This document shows, one piece after another, positions 21,597 through 31,940 of a stretch of 64,000 nucleotides of DNA. The DNA is from Rhodeus uyekii (Eukaryota > Chordata > Actinopteri > Cypriniformes > Acheilognathidae): assembly GCA_037043235.1 (NCBI GenBank), contig JAWRVZ010000031.1, forward strand, positions 1-64,000, read 5' to 3'. Positions within the stretch are counted from its first letter, which is position 1. Each line of letters begins with the position of its first letter. Under the pieces are notes generated by a model, which saw only the letters and a program-made list of their open reading frames with translations, searched no databases and was not told where the DNA came from. The translations under genes were made by a program, and so were the position numbers.

Positions 21597-22250
21597 GTGT
21601 AGGGGAATTTACAGTTAAGACCCGAGGACCGTATATGAATGAAGACCAGGAGTCAGAAGTGCAGTCAATACAAGAAATTTTAGTTAAGTTTAGTTTGCAG
21701 TTTCATCAGCAGAAGCTTCAGGTCTCACAAGGAGTTCGTAGGCTGCCCCACTTACAATAACATTGTTACAGCAATTATATTCTAACAGAGAGTACTAACT
21801 ATGTCAATGATGACGGTTAAATGATTCCGATTGGCTAAGAAAGAAAGAAAGAAAAATTAACAAAACTAGTAATTTTCCACACAAGAGCAGACAGTATGAA
21901 GCATATCTTCGTTGATCACATGGTTGACAGGTTAGTGACCTTCCACGTGGCTTGTCGAGAACAAGTCATTCCGTCTCCTTATGGTGCCAGTTAATCACCT
22001 CACCAATACAGACCATATTAACACACACACACAGCTTCTCCAAGGCTGAACTCGGCTCAGGCTCCAACTATCAACAGAAAGACTTCTCAAAACATGTTGA
22101 TAGTATGTGATATCTGGTGTGAAGTGCAGACAATATTCATCACTATTCTATGGAAAACTACAGAAAAGCAAAGAAATGCTTTAACTAATAAAAATCTCTA
22201 ACTTGATTATAAATAACTCTTTACAAATCATTCAAATAAGAAAAACAAAA
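21597..22250. repeat. Dispersed repeat, copy 1 (second copy at 54771-55362)
   Basis: It starts TGTAGGGGAATTTACAGTT and shares CAGCAGAAGCTTCAGGTCTC, GATGACGGTTAAATGATTC and CAAGGCTGAACTCGGCTCAG with the copy 33 kb away in the same orientation. The first copy has an extra segment of about 70 bp around 21925-22005. It has no long frame. It could be an LTR-type element or a segmental duplication; I could not decide. Confidence 0.65.
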
Positions 22251-22253
22251 ATT

Positions 22254-22257
22254 TATA

Positions 22258-22293
<36 letters not shown>
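22254..22293. repeat. AT microsatellite
   Basis: Uninterrupted (AT)n of about 35-40 bp directly after the end of the dispersed repeat copy. Confidence 0.9.
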
Positions 22294-22297
<4 letters not shown>

Positions 22298-22639
22298 TGA
22301 AGAAATAAGAAAAACTAATATACAAGCGGCAATGGATTTCCAAATCGTCCCCATTAGTAGTTCATCAACATGTATGATATAAGTTTTTCTACCTGAATCA
22401 ATTTGCTTTGGCATAGCAGTTTATTAAATTGACAGCAAGAAAATTTACTTTTACATGCAAAACAAAATATTTGTGTGAAAAAAAAACATGCTTAACACAG
22501 CACCATGAGGTCCACTCCTTCATGACGAAGGGGAAATGAGATACAGAGCAGAGTCAGACACTTCAGTAGAGGAGATCTCCAGATCCACACATTTGATTTG
22601 TTTTGTAGCTTTTGAATATAGACGAAGATCGGGCTCAGA

Positions 22640-23063
22640 TTTACTTGAATATTCATCGAAAAGAAGTAGAAACTCTTTCAAGGGAACTCGCACTGCATCA
22701 AACACTTTGGGGAAACCTAGACAAAGTCTCGTGAAGCATTATGTAAACGATCAAAATAACAATCGACCGAGTGTGAGTGACGGTCGAAAGTCAGTGACAG
22801 CTTTGAGTGTCTTCAGCAAGCATTGTGTGAGAGTGTGTATGTTTACTGTCGAGCTGGTCTTACTGAAATCCCAAGCTAGTTTAAAAAGTCAGGGCATTCC
22901 TTTCATAAACTATGGAGAATCAGACATTTGTGCAATCCCTGCCCTTGTTTCCTCACGGGAGGATACACACATGAACTCTGTGTTGTCTCTCTGGGAGCGG
23001 ATGTTGATCTATGATGACAATGACAGGGTGACATGTTTTATATTTGAAATATTCACAACTTAA
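22640..23063 (+). pseudogene. DIRS 5' end and gag N-terminus relic
   Basis: AACTCGCACTGCATCAAACA and CTCGTGAAGCATTATGTAAA resemble the DIRS left end at 33870-33930. They are followed by AATCCCTGCCCTTGTTTCCT and then CACGGGAGGATACACACATG, which matches the gag start at 25551-25590 (CCTTGCCCGCGTTTCATCAC). The plus frame is open by chance for 175 codons from 22536 but only its end (CAIPALVSSREDTH) has gag resemblance. Confidence 0.5.
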
Positions 23064-23919
23064 ATATAAAAACATTTTGAATTTCAACCCATGAAATCGC
23101 TAGCATTAAAAATACGTTAAAATGCAAACATGCTTAATGCAATGATATTTTTTCATTTAGTACAAGTGAACAAGCTTTTTAGTTTCCAATACATTTGACA
23201 TTAATTTTCTTCCATACAAACATGCAAATTATGAAAAGTCTGATACTTGAAGAACATACAAAAAGTTTAAACGACTGAGACAGATTTCCGCCTATTTTGG
23301 CTAACAAGAGAATAAAAGTGAAGGACAGTTGAAAGAATGACAGTATATCTTACATCTGTTTTCTAAATACACATGTGAAGAAAAATAACTAGTTGATTTA
23401 AAAGCAACAATTAAGATCCAGTGAATAATAAATCAGCCTCTTCTTCAGCTTCATGAACAGTTTAAACCTTTAAAAACCTTCAACTTTCATTAATTGCATA
23501 CATATGTAAATGTAACATATTATGAAATTCAACATAAAACAACGCGAGCAATTATTTCATGAAGCAAAATGATATACAAGAATAAAACATTTAGATATTG
23601 TCCTTATTTGAGTTGATGTGTATCTCACAGTTGAAGCTGCTGGTGTTGAAGATGAACTTTATTCACTGTAACAAATCTAGATGATGTTTCTTTGTCCTGT
23701 CGTTCATTGTGGCTGGACAGAACAAATGTAGAAATTGTTTAAATGACAGTGTTTCAGCTAAAACCAGAATCAAAATGAATGCATTTAGGCTGTTCTCATT
23801 TGGTGAGGATGCAGCGTCAGACTTGAAAGCACAGGAATTGAAGATGAACTACTTATTGTGACAGTTTGTATGGGTGCGTAGAGCATATGATTGAGTGAAA
23901 CTTTTTTCCCACGTGCAGT
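23064..23919. other. AT-rich flank, probably 3' UTR of the zinc-finger gene
   Basis: There is no open frame of note. The region lies directly downstream (minus strand) of the zinc-finger stop codon, has low GC content and no recognised repeat. It could hold the 3' UTR; I cannot assign a polyadenylation site with confidence. Confidence 0.35.
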
Positions 23920-24968
23920 TCAGTGACACGGTTTCTCTCTAGAGTGGATCCTCATGTGTGTCGTAAGGCTCCTTTGATGTGTGAAACCCGTTCCACACTG
24001 ATTACATGTGTACAGTTTCTCTCCAGTGTGGATCCTCTCATGTTTGTTCAGGTCACTTGACTTTCTGAATGCCTTGGAACAGTGTAAACAGATGTACGGT
24101 TTCTCTCCAGTGTGGATCCTCTCATGTTTGTTCAGGTCACTTGACTTTCTGAATGCCTTGGAACAGTGTAAACAGATGTACGGTTTCTCTCCAGTGTGTA
24201 TCCTCATGTGTGTCGTAAGGCTCCCTTGTTCTGTAAAACTCGTTCCACACTGATTACATGTGTACGGTTTCTCTCCAGTGTGGATCCTCTCATGTTTTTT
24301 CAGGTCACTTGACTGTCTGAATGCCTTGGAACAGTGTAAACAGATGTACGGTTTCTCTCCAGTGTGGATCCTCTCATGTTTGTTCAGGTCACTTGACTTT
24401 CTGAATGCCTTGGAACAGTGTAAACAGATGTACGGTTTCTCTCCAGTGTGTATCCTCATGTGTGTCGTAAGGCTCCCTTTTTCTATAAAACTCGTTCCAC
24501 ACTGATTACATGTGTATGGTTTCTCTCCAGTGTGAATCCTCATGTGTACCTTAAGTTGCCCTTGTTGTGTAAAACTCGTTCCACACTGATTACATGTGTA
24601 TGGTTTCTCTCCAGTGTGAATCCTCATGTGTACCTTAAGTTGCCCTTGTAGTGTAAAACTCGTTCCACACTGATTACATGTGTACGGTTTCTCTCCAGTG
24701 TGAAACCTCATGTGTACCTTAAGTTGCCCTTGTTGTGTAAAACTCGTACCACACTGATTACATGTGTACGGTTTCTTTCCAGTGTGAATCCTCATGTGTG
24801 TCGTAAGGTTCCCTTTTTGTGTAAAACTTGTTCCACAATAACAGCAAGCAAAACATTTCTCTGCTCTTCTTTTCAGTAAAGAAAAACTTTCAGTCTGCAA
24901 GCAAGTTTCTTCTCCGGTTTTTACAGGTTTTTTCTCGTCTTCACTCCCCTCCTCCTCCTCCATCAGGC
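23920..24968 (-). CDS. C2H2 zinc-finger protein, terminal exon with 11 fingers
   Basis: This is probably a nuclear DNA-binding protein of the large fish zinc-finger family. The exon starts at a clear acceptor (CTTTAATTTCAG then GCCTG, exon base 24968). It encodes an acidic leader (MEEEEGSEDEKKPVKTG) and eleven C2H2 fingers joined by HTGEKPY linkers. Two finger types are used: one with CNQCGTSF and HMRIH, the other with CLHCSKAF and HERIH. The 84-bp finger modules are nearly identical, pointing to internal duplication or gene conversion. Both zinc ligand pairs are intact in every finger. The frame ends HSREKPCH. The phase of the acceptor (two bases complete a codon) requires an upstream exon; a phase-compatible candidate is at 55635-55656. 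Confidence 0.88.
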
Positions 24969-25267
24969 CTGAAATTAAAGTAAAAGTTACATTTTAAATA
25001 AATCTGAGAATTGTTAGGTGAAAGGTAATTAAAAGTCAAACTGAAAGTAAAAAAAATGTGATGCATTTTTAACGTCTCTTTCTATGAATGAGGTACATTG
25101 ATCTTTCAGTTGTTACTTTTAAAACATTATATGCACAAATCCTATGTTAGAGAACTATTAAATATTTGATCGACTCCACAACAACAGTTTATCATTGATT
25201 GAGTTCTGACTCTTTCCAAAACTCCCATTATAATCACTGATCTATGAATCTGATGAATAGATTGGTA

Positions 25268-25500
25268 GTTCCCTATCAAGGGAACTCAACACTGCGTCGA
25301 ACGCATATGGGAACGCCTTAGCGTGATTTTCTCTTGAAGCGCAATTGAAACCAGGTGTGCGAGTGCACGTCGCCGAGGGTGACATCATGAGCCAGGAGTA
25401 TATTAGCACACAGTGAACTAGAAGCCGCAGCTTTAGTGTCTTCAACAGCGCTCGAAGCTAACGTGTGTTTGAGTTGCATTGCTGGCTGTAAGTCGAATAT
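25268..25500 (+). repeat. DIRS left inverted terminal repeat
   Basis: About 190 bp that recur inverted at 33340-33530, including GAAGCGCAATTGAAACCAGG, TGTGCGAGTGCAC and TGACATCATGAGCCAGGAGT. The two arms differ at a handful of positions, so the element is not very recent. Confidence 0.8.
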
Positions 25501-25520
25501 TTTTCATTTACCTCATTGTT

Positions 25521-27005
25521 ATGGCGGATTCACAGGCCTTCAGGCGTTGTATCACTCCTTGCCCGCGTTTCATCACGGGTAATGATACACACGCGCTCTG
25601 TGTTCATTGTTTGGGCGAGGACCATGCACACTCAGCGCTCGAGGGCTCTGAGTGTGCAGAGTGCCTGCAGCTGCTGCTTCGCACTCTCCGCTCACGCCTG
25701 GCAGTCTTCGAAGGGGCTGCTCAGGCTCGCGGTCCTCGTGGGTCTGGCCCCGCTGTAGCTAAGGCTCAGCGGTGGCTGCATTCATGGGGATTGCAGCTAG
25801 ATTTAGTGGCGGAGTTGGAGACGGGCGACGCCTTTTCTCCTCCCTTACCTGCTGAGTCTGCTCTCACCCAGGATTCGGAAGCGCACCACGCAGTGATTAC
25901 TTCCGACCTGGGTGACGATGCGTTGCTGAACCTCTCCAGTTCTGAGGAGCTGGAGGTGGATGTCGTCAGCGTCGACGTGGATGAGGCTGAACCGCCATCA
26001 GCCTCACCCGCATTTGAGGAGCTGCTCGAGGTGGTTACTCGGGCAACGGCGAGGCTCGGTCTCGAGTGGCCAGCTGAGCCCAGGGACGCTCGTCCTAAGA
26101 GTCGGCTGGATGAGCGTTACCTGCCTGCTCGGGTACAACCTCAGCGTCGGGGTTTGCCGTTTTTCCCGGACCTCCACACCGAGGTGTAGAAGTCATGGAA
26201 GCGGCCCGCCTCCCACAGGGTTCATAGCAGAGTTTCCGCTAACTATGCTACCCTCGTGGAAGCCAAAGAACGCGGCTATGGGGCGATGCCTAGAGTGGAG
26301 GAGGTGCTGGCTAACTACCACGCCCCCCATTCATCGCCGTCCCTTAAAACCCGACGCTGCCCACCAAACGCCTCCGGATTAACTCCACCATGGTGGGCAG
26401 GGCGTAATCCGCGGCTGGTCAGGCTGCAGCGTGCCTGCATACGTCGTCATTGCTGCATACGTCGTCATTGCTGTCATTGCTCGGAGTTGCTCTCAGACCT
26501 CAACGAGGGTGGGGGAATTGGCCCTGAGGCAGTAGCCGAGCTGCGCAGGGCCACCGATCTCTCTCTGCGGGCTGCCAGGGAAACGTCCAGTTCCATTGGC
26601 CGAGCTATGGCAGCCCTGGTGGCCACAGAAAGACACCTTTGGCTCAACCTGACTACCCTGAGAGAGAAGGATAAGAATATCCTTATCGATGCCCCTCTTA
26701 CACCTCCTGGCCTCTTCGACGATGCTGTCAAGATGGCCGTCGAGAGGTTCCAGGAGGCTGCTAAGCAGGAGGTGGCGCTCAGAAAAATCCTCCCCCGCCG
26801 CTCTCGAGCAGCTGGGTCTGCGAGCCAGCCGAAGCCCAGCAGCAGCTCCTCCCACCGTGCTGCTCAGCGGCAGAGCGTTGCTTCCCGCCAGCCTCCTCAG
26901 TTGGGTGGTGGTGCGGGTCGACGCGCTCAGACGCAGCCTTCTGGCAAGAGGACAGATCTGAGGACTGTCCTCCAGGCCAAGAAGGCTAAGAGCAAGAGGC
27001 CCTGA
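25521..27005 (+). pseudogene. DIRS gag-like ORF1 with nonsense codon and frameshift patch
   Basis: ORF1 of DIRS is thought to package element RNA. The ATG at 25521 begins MADSQAFRRCITPCPRFITG, followed by a Cys/His cluster (CPRF...H..C..CLG..H...C..C) that resembles a small zinc module. A TAG at 26187-26189 replaces the Ser of the related SRSW motif, but the same frame continues (KSWKRPASHRVHSR). Near 26350-26470 a frameshifted patch with a short duplication (GCATACGTCGTCATTGCT twice) replaces the KAYSAS region. The frame then returns at ELLSDLNEGGG and runs to KKAKSKRP, the same C-terminus as the intact gag. Confidence 0.8.
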
Positions 27006-27048
27006 CGCCTTTATCGTTCGGCCTCACAACACTGGTCTTCCTCGAGGG

Positions 27049-28440
27049 GTGGACCAGTGCCCTGTAGGCGAGGTGGTTGGCCCATTGTCTCGAGGGGCTC
27101 GGGCCAAGCTCAACGCAGGCAGTCTTCCCCGGTCGCGCTCCTTACGGGCCGCACTGGAGCAGCTCTCTAGTTTCGGCCAGGGCTCCGGGGTGGAAAAATG
27201 TATCCGTCCAGAGGTCAGTCTCGAGAGACTGATACCCCTAGTGGATTTCCTGGCGGCGTGGCAGCGCCTCCCAGGAATCTCTCAGTGGGTTCTGCGTACC
27301 GTATCAGAAGGATACACTATTCAGTTCCGGGTTCATCCTCCCGGCTTTCGGGTGTGTTACCAACACTGGTGAACCCCGAGCAGGCTCTGGTCATGGAATG
27401 AGAAGTTGACTCATTACTGAGGAAATAGGCCATAGAACATGTACCTCTCTCAGCCAGAGAATCGGGCTTTTACAGCCGGCACTTCATTGTTCCCAAAAAG
27501 GATGGAGGCTTACGCCCTATTTTAGATCTCCTTTTAGATCTTCTTTCATCAAGTGCGTGGATGCAGCTCTAGCTCCGCTCCGATCTCGAGGGATCCGGAT
27601 TCTAAACTACATCGACGACTGGCTCATTTTGTCTCGGAGTTGGCGGTGCGACATCGAGATGTTGTTCTTGCACATATGAAGGAGCTCGGGCTGAGACTGA
27701 ACGCCCAAAAGAGTGTGCTCTGGCCGAGGCAGGGCACTACGTTCCTAGGCGTTGTATGGGACTCTGTGTCAAAGTCAGCACAGCTTTCCCCCCATGCGCA
27801 TTGCCTCAATCCTATCTTAAGTCAACGACATAAAGCTAGGCCAGCTGGTCACTGTCAGATGTTTCCAGAGGGTTCTGGGTCTCAGGGCGGCAGCCTCTTG
27901 CGTGATACCATTTGCTCCACATGAGACATCTGCAATGGTGGCTCAAGACCAGGGGGTTTTCCCCGAGGTGAAATCCTTCCTGCCTGATCAAGGTTTCAAG
28001 GCGCTGCCTGCGAGCCTTGAATCAGTGGAAGAGTCCCTGGTTTCTTGCCCAAGGGCCTGTACTGGGACCAATCTGTCACCACGTGATGCTGTCGACAGAC
28101 GCCTCCCACTCAGGTTGGGAGGCGGTCTTGAGGGACCGCTCAGCCCAGGGTCTGTGGGACAGACATTGCCTCTCCCTGCATATAAATGCACTGGAAATGT
28201 TGGCCGTCTGGAAGGCGCTTCATGCCTTTCTCCCAGACCTGTGGGGACACCACGTGCTAGTTCGGTCTGACAACACGGCGGTAGTCTCCTATATAAACCA
28301 TAGGGGGGGTCTCCGCTCTCTTCAATTTTGTAAGCTAGCTGCGCGGATCTTCCTCTGGGCTCGGATCAAACTTCGCTCCCTTCGAGCAATGTACATTCCG
28401 GGATCCCAGAACACGGGAGCAGACTTCCTGTCGAGGTAGG
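27049..28440 (+). pseudogene. DIRS RT/RNase H gene, RT core deleted
   Basis: Fragments in several frames align with the intact RT/RH ORF at 49397-51487: a REPLVDFLAAWQ-type N-terminus, HFIVPKKDGGLRPILDL, then a jump straight to VDAALAPLRSRGIRILNYID and DWLIL. The stretch holding the first catalytic Asp of the RT (TVDLKDAYFHVS in the relative) is deleted, about 70 codons. RNase H blocks remain (STDASHSGWEAVL, NALEMLAVWKALHAF, VRSDNTAVVSYINHRGG). Frameshifts and a stop in EFAR-type sequence make it non-functional. Confidence 0.8.
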
Positions 28441-29098
28441 GGCCGAGGCCCGGGGAATGGATGCTCCACACCGAGGTGGTGGAGCAGATTTGGGAGAAGT
28501 TCGGTCAGGCTCAAGTGGACCTCTTTGCGTCCCACGAAGCGACCCATTGCCCTCTGTGGTACTCCCTTTCTCCCCCAGCCCCACTTGGGCTGGATGCGAT
28601 GCAGCAGGAGTGGCCAAGGCTACCCCTGTAAGCCTTCCCCCCGTGGCCCTGCTCCCAGGGGTTGTAGAGAAAGTTCGCCAGGACAGGGTTCGTCTCACCT
28701 TAGTTGCCCGGCGGTGGCCAGGCAGGGTGTGGTTCTCAGACTTAGTGTCCCTCCTAGACGGCACTCCTTGGGAGATTCCCGTCAGAGTGGACCTTCTGTC
28801 TCAGACTCAGGGCAGGATCCTTCATCCTCGCCCGGAACTGTGGAATCTGTGGGTCTGGCCTCTGAGGGGGCCCGACTCATAGACTCAGGTCTCTCGACTG
28901 AGGTCGTTGAGACCATTCTCCACTCTAGAGCCCCGTCCACGAGGAAGCTCTATGCTCGGAAGTGGGGTATCTTCACTTCTTGGTGCAGTGACAAACATCT
29001 AGACCAGTGGTTCTGAACCTTTTTGGAGGTACTGAACCCCACCAGTTTCATATGCGCATTCACCGCACCCCGGAGAAGATGTTGCGCGATGCTTGACT

Positions 29099-30179
29099 AA
29101 CCCTTGATGCAAATCTATCTGCCTATAACAAGAAAAGAAAAATCTGCTCTCCATACTCTATTAGCATGCCTGGACGGTGTTAAATCATGGCTTTCCAATA
29201 ACTTTCTTTCCCTAAACTCAGATAAATGGAAGTCATTGTCTTCAACCCTTCTGACTCCAGAACACAAAATCCTATTGATCTTGAGTCATTAAGTTCATTT
29301 ATCTCTCCCAAAGTGAGGAATCTGGGAGTGGTTTTTGACAACTGTTTAAAATTTGACAAGCAAATAAGCACTGTTGTTGGTTCTAGTTTCTCCCATCTTC
29401 GCTCTCTCTCTAAAATTAAATCCTTCCTTTCCGAGGGCTCTTTAGAGACTGCTATCCATGCCTTCATTACATTGCGACTGGACTACTCCCTTTATTACGG
29501 GATCTCTAAGGCGCAAATAGTTCAAAATGCTGCAGCTAGATTTCTTAAGAGGCGTAATAAATTCGATCACATTACGCCCCTCCTGAGATCTCTTCACTGG
29601 CTGCCTACTCAGTTTAGAATTTAATAAAAAATGATACTACTTGTTTACAAATCTCGAAATAATCTGGCTCCCTCCTACCTGACCGATCTTCTTCACCCTT
29701 ACACTCCCGTGAGAGAACTGAGATTGGAGGAAAAACTACTCTTAAAGATCCCCAGATCCCGCCTAAAGACAAGGGGAAATCGAGCTTTTGAAGTGGCTGG
29801 CCCCACGCTATGGAACAATCTTCCAGACCCTGTTAGAATGGCTTCCAGTTTATCTAAGTTTAAATCGTGCCTTAAAACTTATCTTTTCTCTCTAGCATTT
29901 GATGTATAATATGTAATTATTTGGGGTATTTGTGTATGTTGTTTATGCATGTATATATGTTGTACATACATATGTGTATATGTGGATGTGTGTATGGTTG
30001 ATTGTGTGTCTTTGCCTCTGCCTCTCAGTTTTTGTTTTTTGGCTGTTTCTGTTTTGTTTTATTTTCTATTTGTTTTCTATTTTTATTTCTTATTTTATTG
30101 TTTCTTTTATACTTTATGTATTTTTCTTTCAACCTGTTGTACAGCACTTTGGTTGGCCAAACCGAACTTGAACTTGATC
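29099..30179 (+). pseudogene. 5'-truncated L2 LINE: RT C-terminus and 3' end
   Basis: Frames encode LACLDGVKSWLSNNFLSLNS, KVRNLGVVFDNCLKFDKQIS, AAARFLKRRNKFDHITPLLR and SLHWLPTQFRI. After a stop come LLVYKSRNNLAPSYLTDLLH and FEVAGPTLWNNLPDPVRMAS, the typical L2 ORF2 tail. TTGACT at 29093-29098 and 30180-30185 appears to be the target duplication. 5' truncation and a 3' end in GAACTTGAACTTGATC repeats are usual for L2 insertions. Confidence 0.8.
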
Positions 30180-30186
30180 TTGACTG

Positions 30187-30725
30187 TTGACCGAAATCTG
30201 ACTCCCCGGACAAATCTTACTCTCCTATGCGCGCGCATTAGCCTAATACACGCTGCATCGAGCATATTTGCCTAAAAAACGATGTTTTCACACAGCAAAC
30301 GTACTCTGAAGTTTTGCGTATGCTTAAATAAATAAGCAGAAAATGAAATTATATTACATTTAAAATGAATTATAGTAGGCCTATGGAAAAATACACCTGT
30401 GAAACTCTCACTCCCCTCACTAACTCTGGTTTAAAAGCTAACAGACTCGCCATATGATGAGACAATAAGATAAATATGGTGAGTCTTATTTTTCAGCTGT
30501 AAAAATCTGACTCTCCCTGGTAAACACATAGGCCTACTATAATTCATTATAAATGTAATATACTTTAATTTTCTGCTTATTTAAGCATACACAAAACTTC
30601 AGTGTACTTTCTAAGGGTTTGCTGTGTGAAAACATTGGATTTTAAGCGAATATGCTCGATGCAGCGCGTATTAGGCTAATGCGCGCGCATAGGGAAGTGA
30701 GATTTGTCCGGGAAGTCAGATTTCC
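30187..30725. repeat. Long inverted repeat within the hAT
   Basis: Arms about 30190-30400 and 30500-30725 are reverse complements with few mismatches (CGCGCGCATTAGCCTAATAC / GTATTAGGCTAATGCGCGCG, CGGACAAATCTTACTC / GAGATTTGTCCGGG). About 100 bp of loop separates them. Transcription through it would give a long hairpin RNA. Confidence 0.85.
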
Positions 30726-31844
30726 GTACAACAGGGGGTTGCGCTGTGATCGACTGTTGTGGGTTGCGCGAGGCTCAAATAAAACAGCTAAATTAAATGG
30801 ACGTAACAATAAAAGGGACGTAATTGTATTTCCATGGTCGGACCGATACCATTTGATCCGCGGACCAGGGTTTGGGGACGATCGAACCCAGGTTAAGAAC
30901 CACTGATCTAGACCCAGTGACCTGCCAGACTGGTATCGTCCTGGAGTTTCTACAAGAAAAGTTCGCTGCCGGGCTGTCCCCGTCCACGCTTAAGGTATAC
31001 GTGACTGCCATTGCGCTTACCACGTACCCCCAAGTGGCACCCCTCTGGGTCGGGACCCCCTAGTAGTTTGTTTCCTTTGTGGCACTTTGAGGTTAAGGCC
31101 TGCAGTACGCTCTCGGGTGCCACCTTGGGACCTGTCCTTGGTTCTTCAGGCTCTGTCCCAAGCACCCTTTGAGCCACTTGAGGACATCTCGCAGAAATTC
31201 CTCACCATTAAGACGGTGTTCCTCTTAGCCATCTCCTCCTTTAAGAGGGTTGGTGACCTTCAGGCCCTCTCAGTGGCCCCCTTCTGTTTGGAGTTTCCTC
31301 CTAGTCTGGCGAAAGCCTTTCTCTCTCCCAGACCAGGGTATGTACCTAAAGTGCTCTCGAGCCCTGCTCGTCACATTATACTGCAGGCCTTATGTCCTTA
31401 TATACTGCAGGCCTTATGTCCCCCTTTGTCGATCATGACCAGGAGTCCAAGAACAAGGTCTGTCCAGTGCGAGCACTGGACGCCTACGTCCGCAGAGCGG
31501 CTTCATGGCGTAGGTCGGACCAACTTTTTGTATGCTTCAGGGCTCCTAAGGGAGCTCCAGCATCTAAACCTACTCTAAGCAGGTGGATAGTCGAGGCTAT
31601 CTCACTGGCCTGTGAATTGGCGGGTCAGCAGTGTCCACTGCATGTCTGCGCCCACTCTACACGGAGCATGGCTACCTCTAAAGCTTTTTGGGGCTCCCCT
31701 TGCCGATATTTGTGATGCGGATGGCTAGTCCTCACCGCATATCTTTGTTAGGTTCTACCTGTTAGACCTTAACCCCGCTATGGGAACCTTAGCCCTTTCG
31801 TAGTGAGCTATGTTAGCTTGGCATACTCCGTTCGCTGAGGCAGC

Positions 31845-31940
31845 GTGGGTATTCTCGTTCCCATATGCGTTTGACGCAGTGTTGAGTTCCCTTGATAGGG
31901 AATGTCTCAGGTTACTTACGTAAACCTAGTTCCCTTAGAG
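31845..31940 (+). repeat. DIRS internal complementary region
   Basis: CCATATGCGTTTGACGCAGT, GTTGAGTTCCCTTGATAGGGAA and then TCAGGTTACTTACGTAAACC place the complement of the left end next to the complement of the right end. That is how DIRS elements store the sequence needed to complete their circular intermediate. The following hAT begins immediately at 31941. Confidence 0.75.

Larger units (their letters stand above)
29005..30905. mobile_element. hAT element in the DIRS recombinase, carrying an L2 insertion and a hairpin
   Basis: CAGTGGTTCTGAACC at the left and GGTTAAGAACCACTG at the right form the TIR. ATCTAGAC flanks it exactly (28997-29004 and 30906-30913), an 8-bp hAT duplication. It has no transposase frame. 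Its body consists of an L2 fragment (29099-30179) and a 540-bp inverted repeat (30187-30725). Confidence 0.9.
28830..31800 (+). pseudogene. DIRS tyrosine recombinase, split by a hAT
   Basis: GLASEGARLIDSGLSTEVVE and SRAPSTRKLYARKWGIFTSW lie before the hAT at 29005. After it (30906) the chain continues PVTCQTGIVLEFLQEKFAAG, LSPSTLKVYVTAIA, then FKRVGDLQALSVAPF (first catalytic Arg), KNKVCPVRALDAYV, CAHSTRSMATSK (His-x-x-Arg block) and FVRFYLLDLNP (Tyr block). Frameshifts lie near 31060 and 31690, and a 24-bp tandem duplication (TACTGCAGGCCTTATGTCC unit) is at 31378-31425. The catalytic residues are all still visible, so decay is recent relative to the hAT insertion. Confidence 0.82.

Noticed and set aside
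22536..23063. 175-codon plus-strand frame considered as a small host gene.
   Set aside because: Nucleotide order matches the DIRS left end and gag N-terminus in other frames; the long frame is accidental.
24008..24651. Plus-strand frames with repeated MYGFSPVWILSCLFRSLDFL.
   Set aside because: Antisense of the zinc-finger modules; the repetition comes from the 84-bp finger units.
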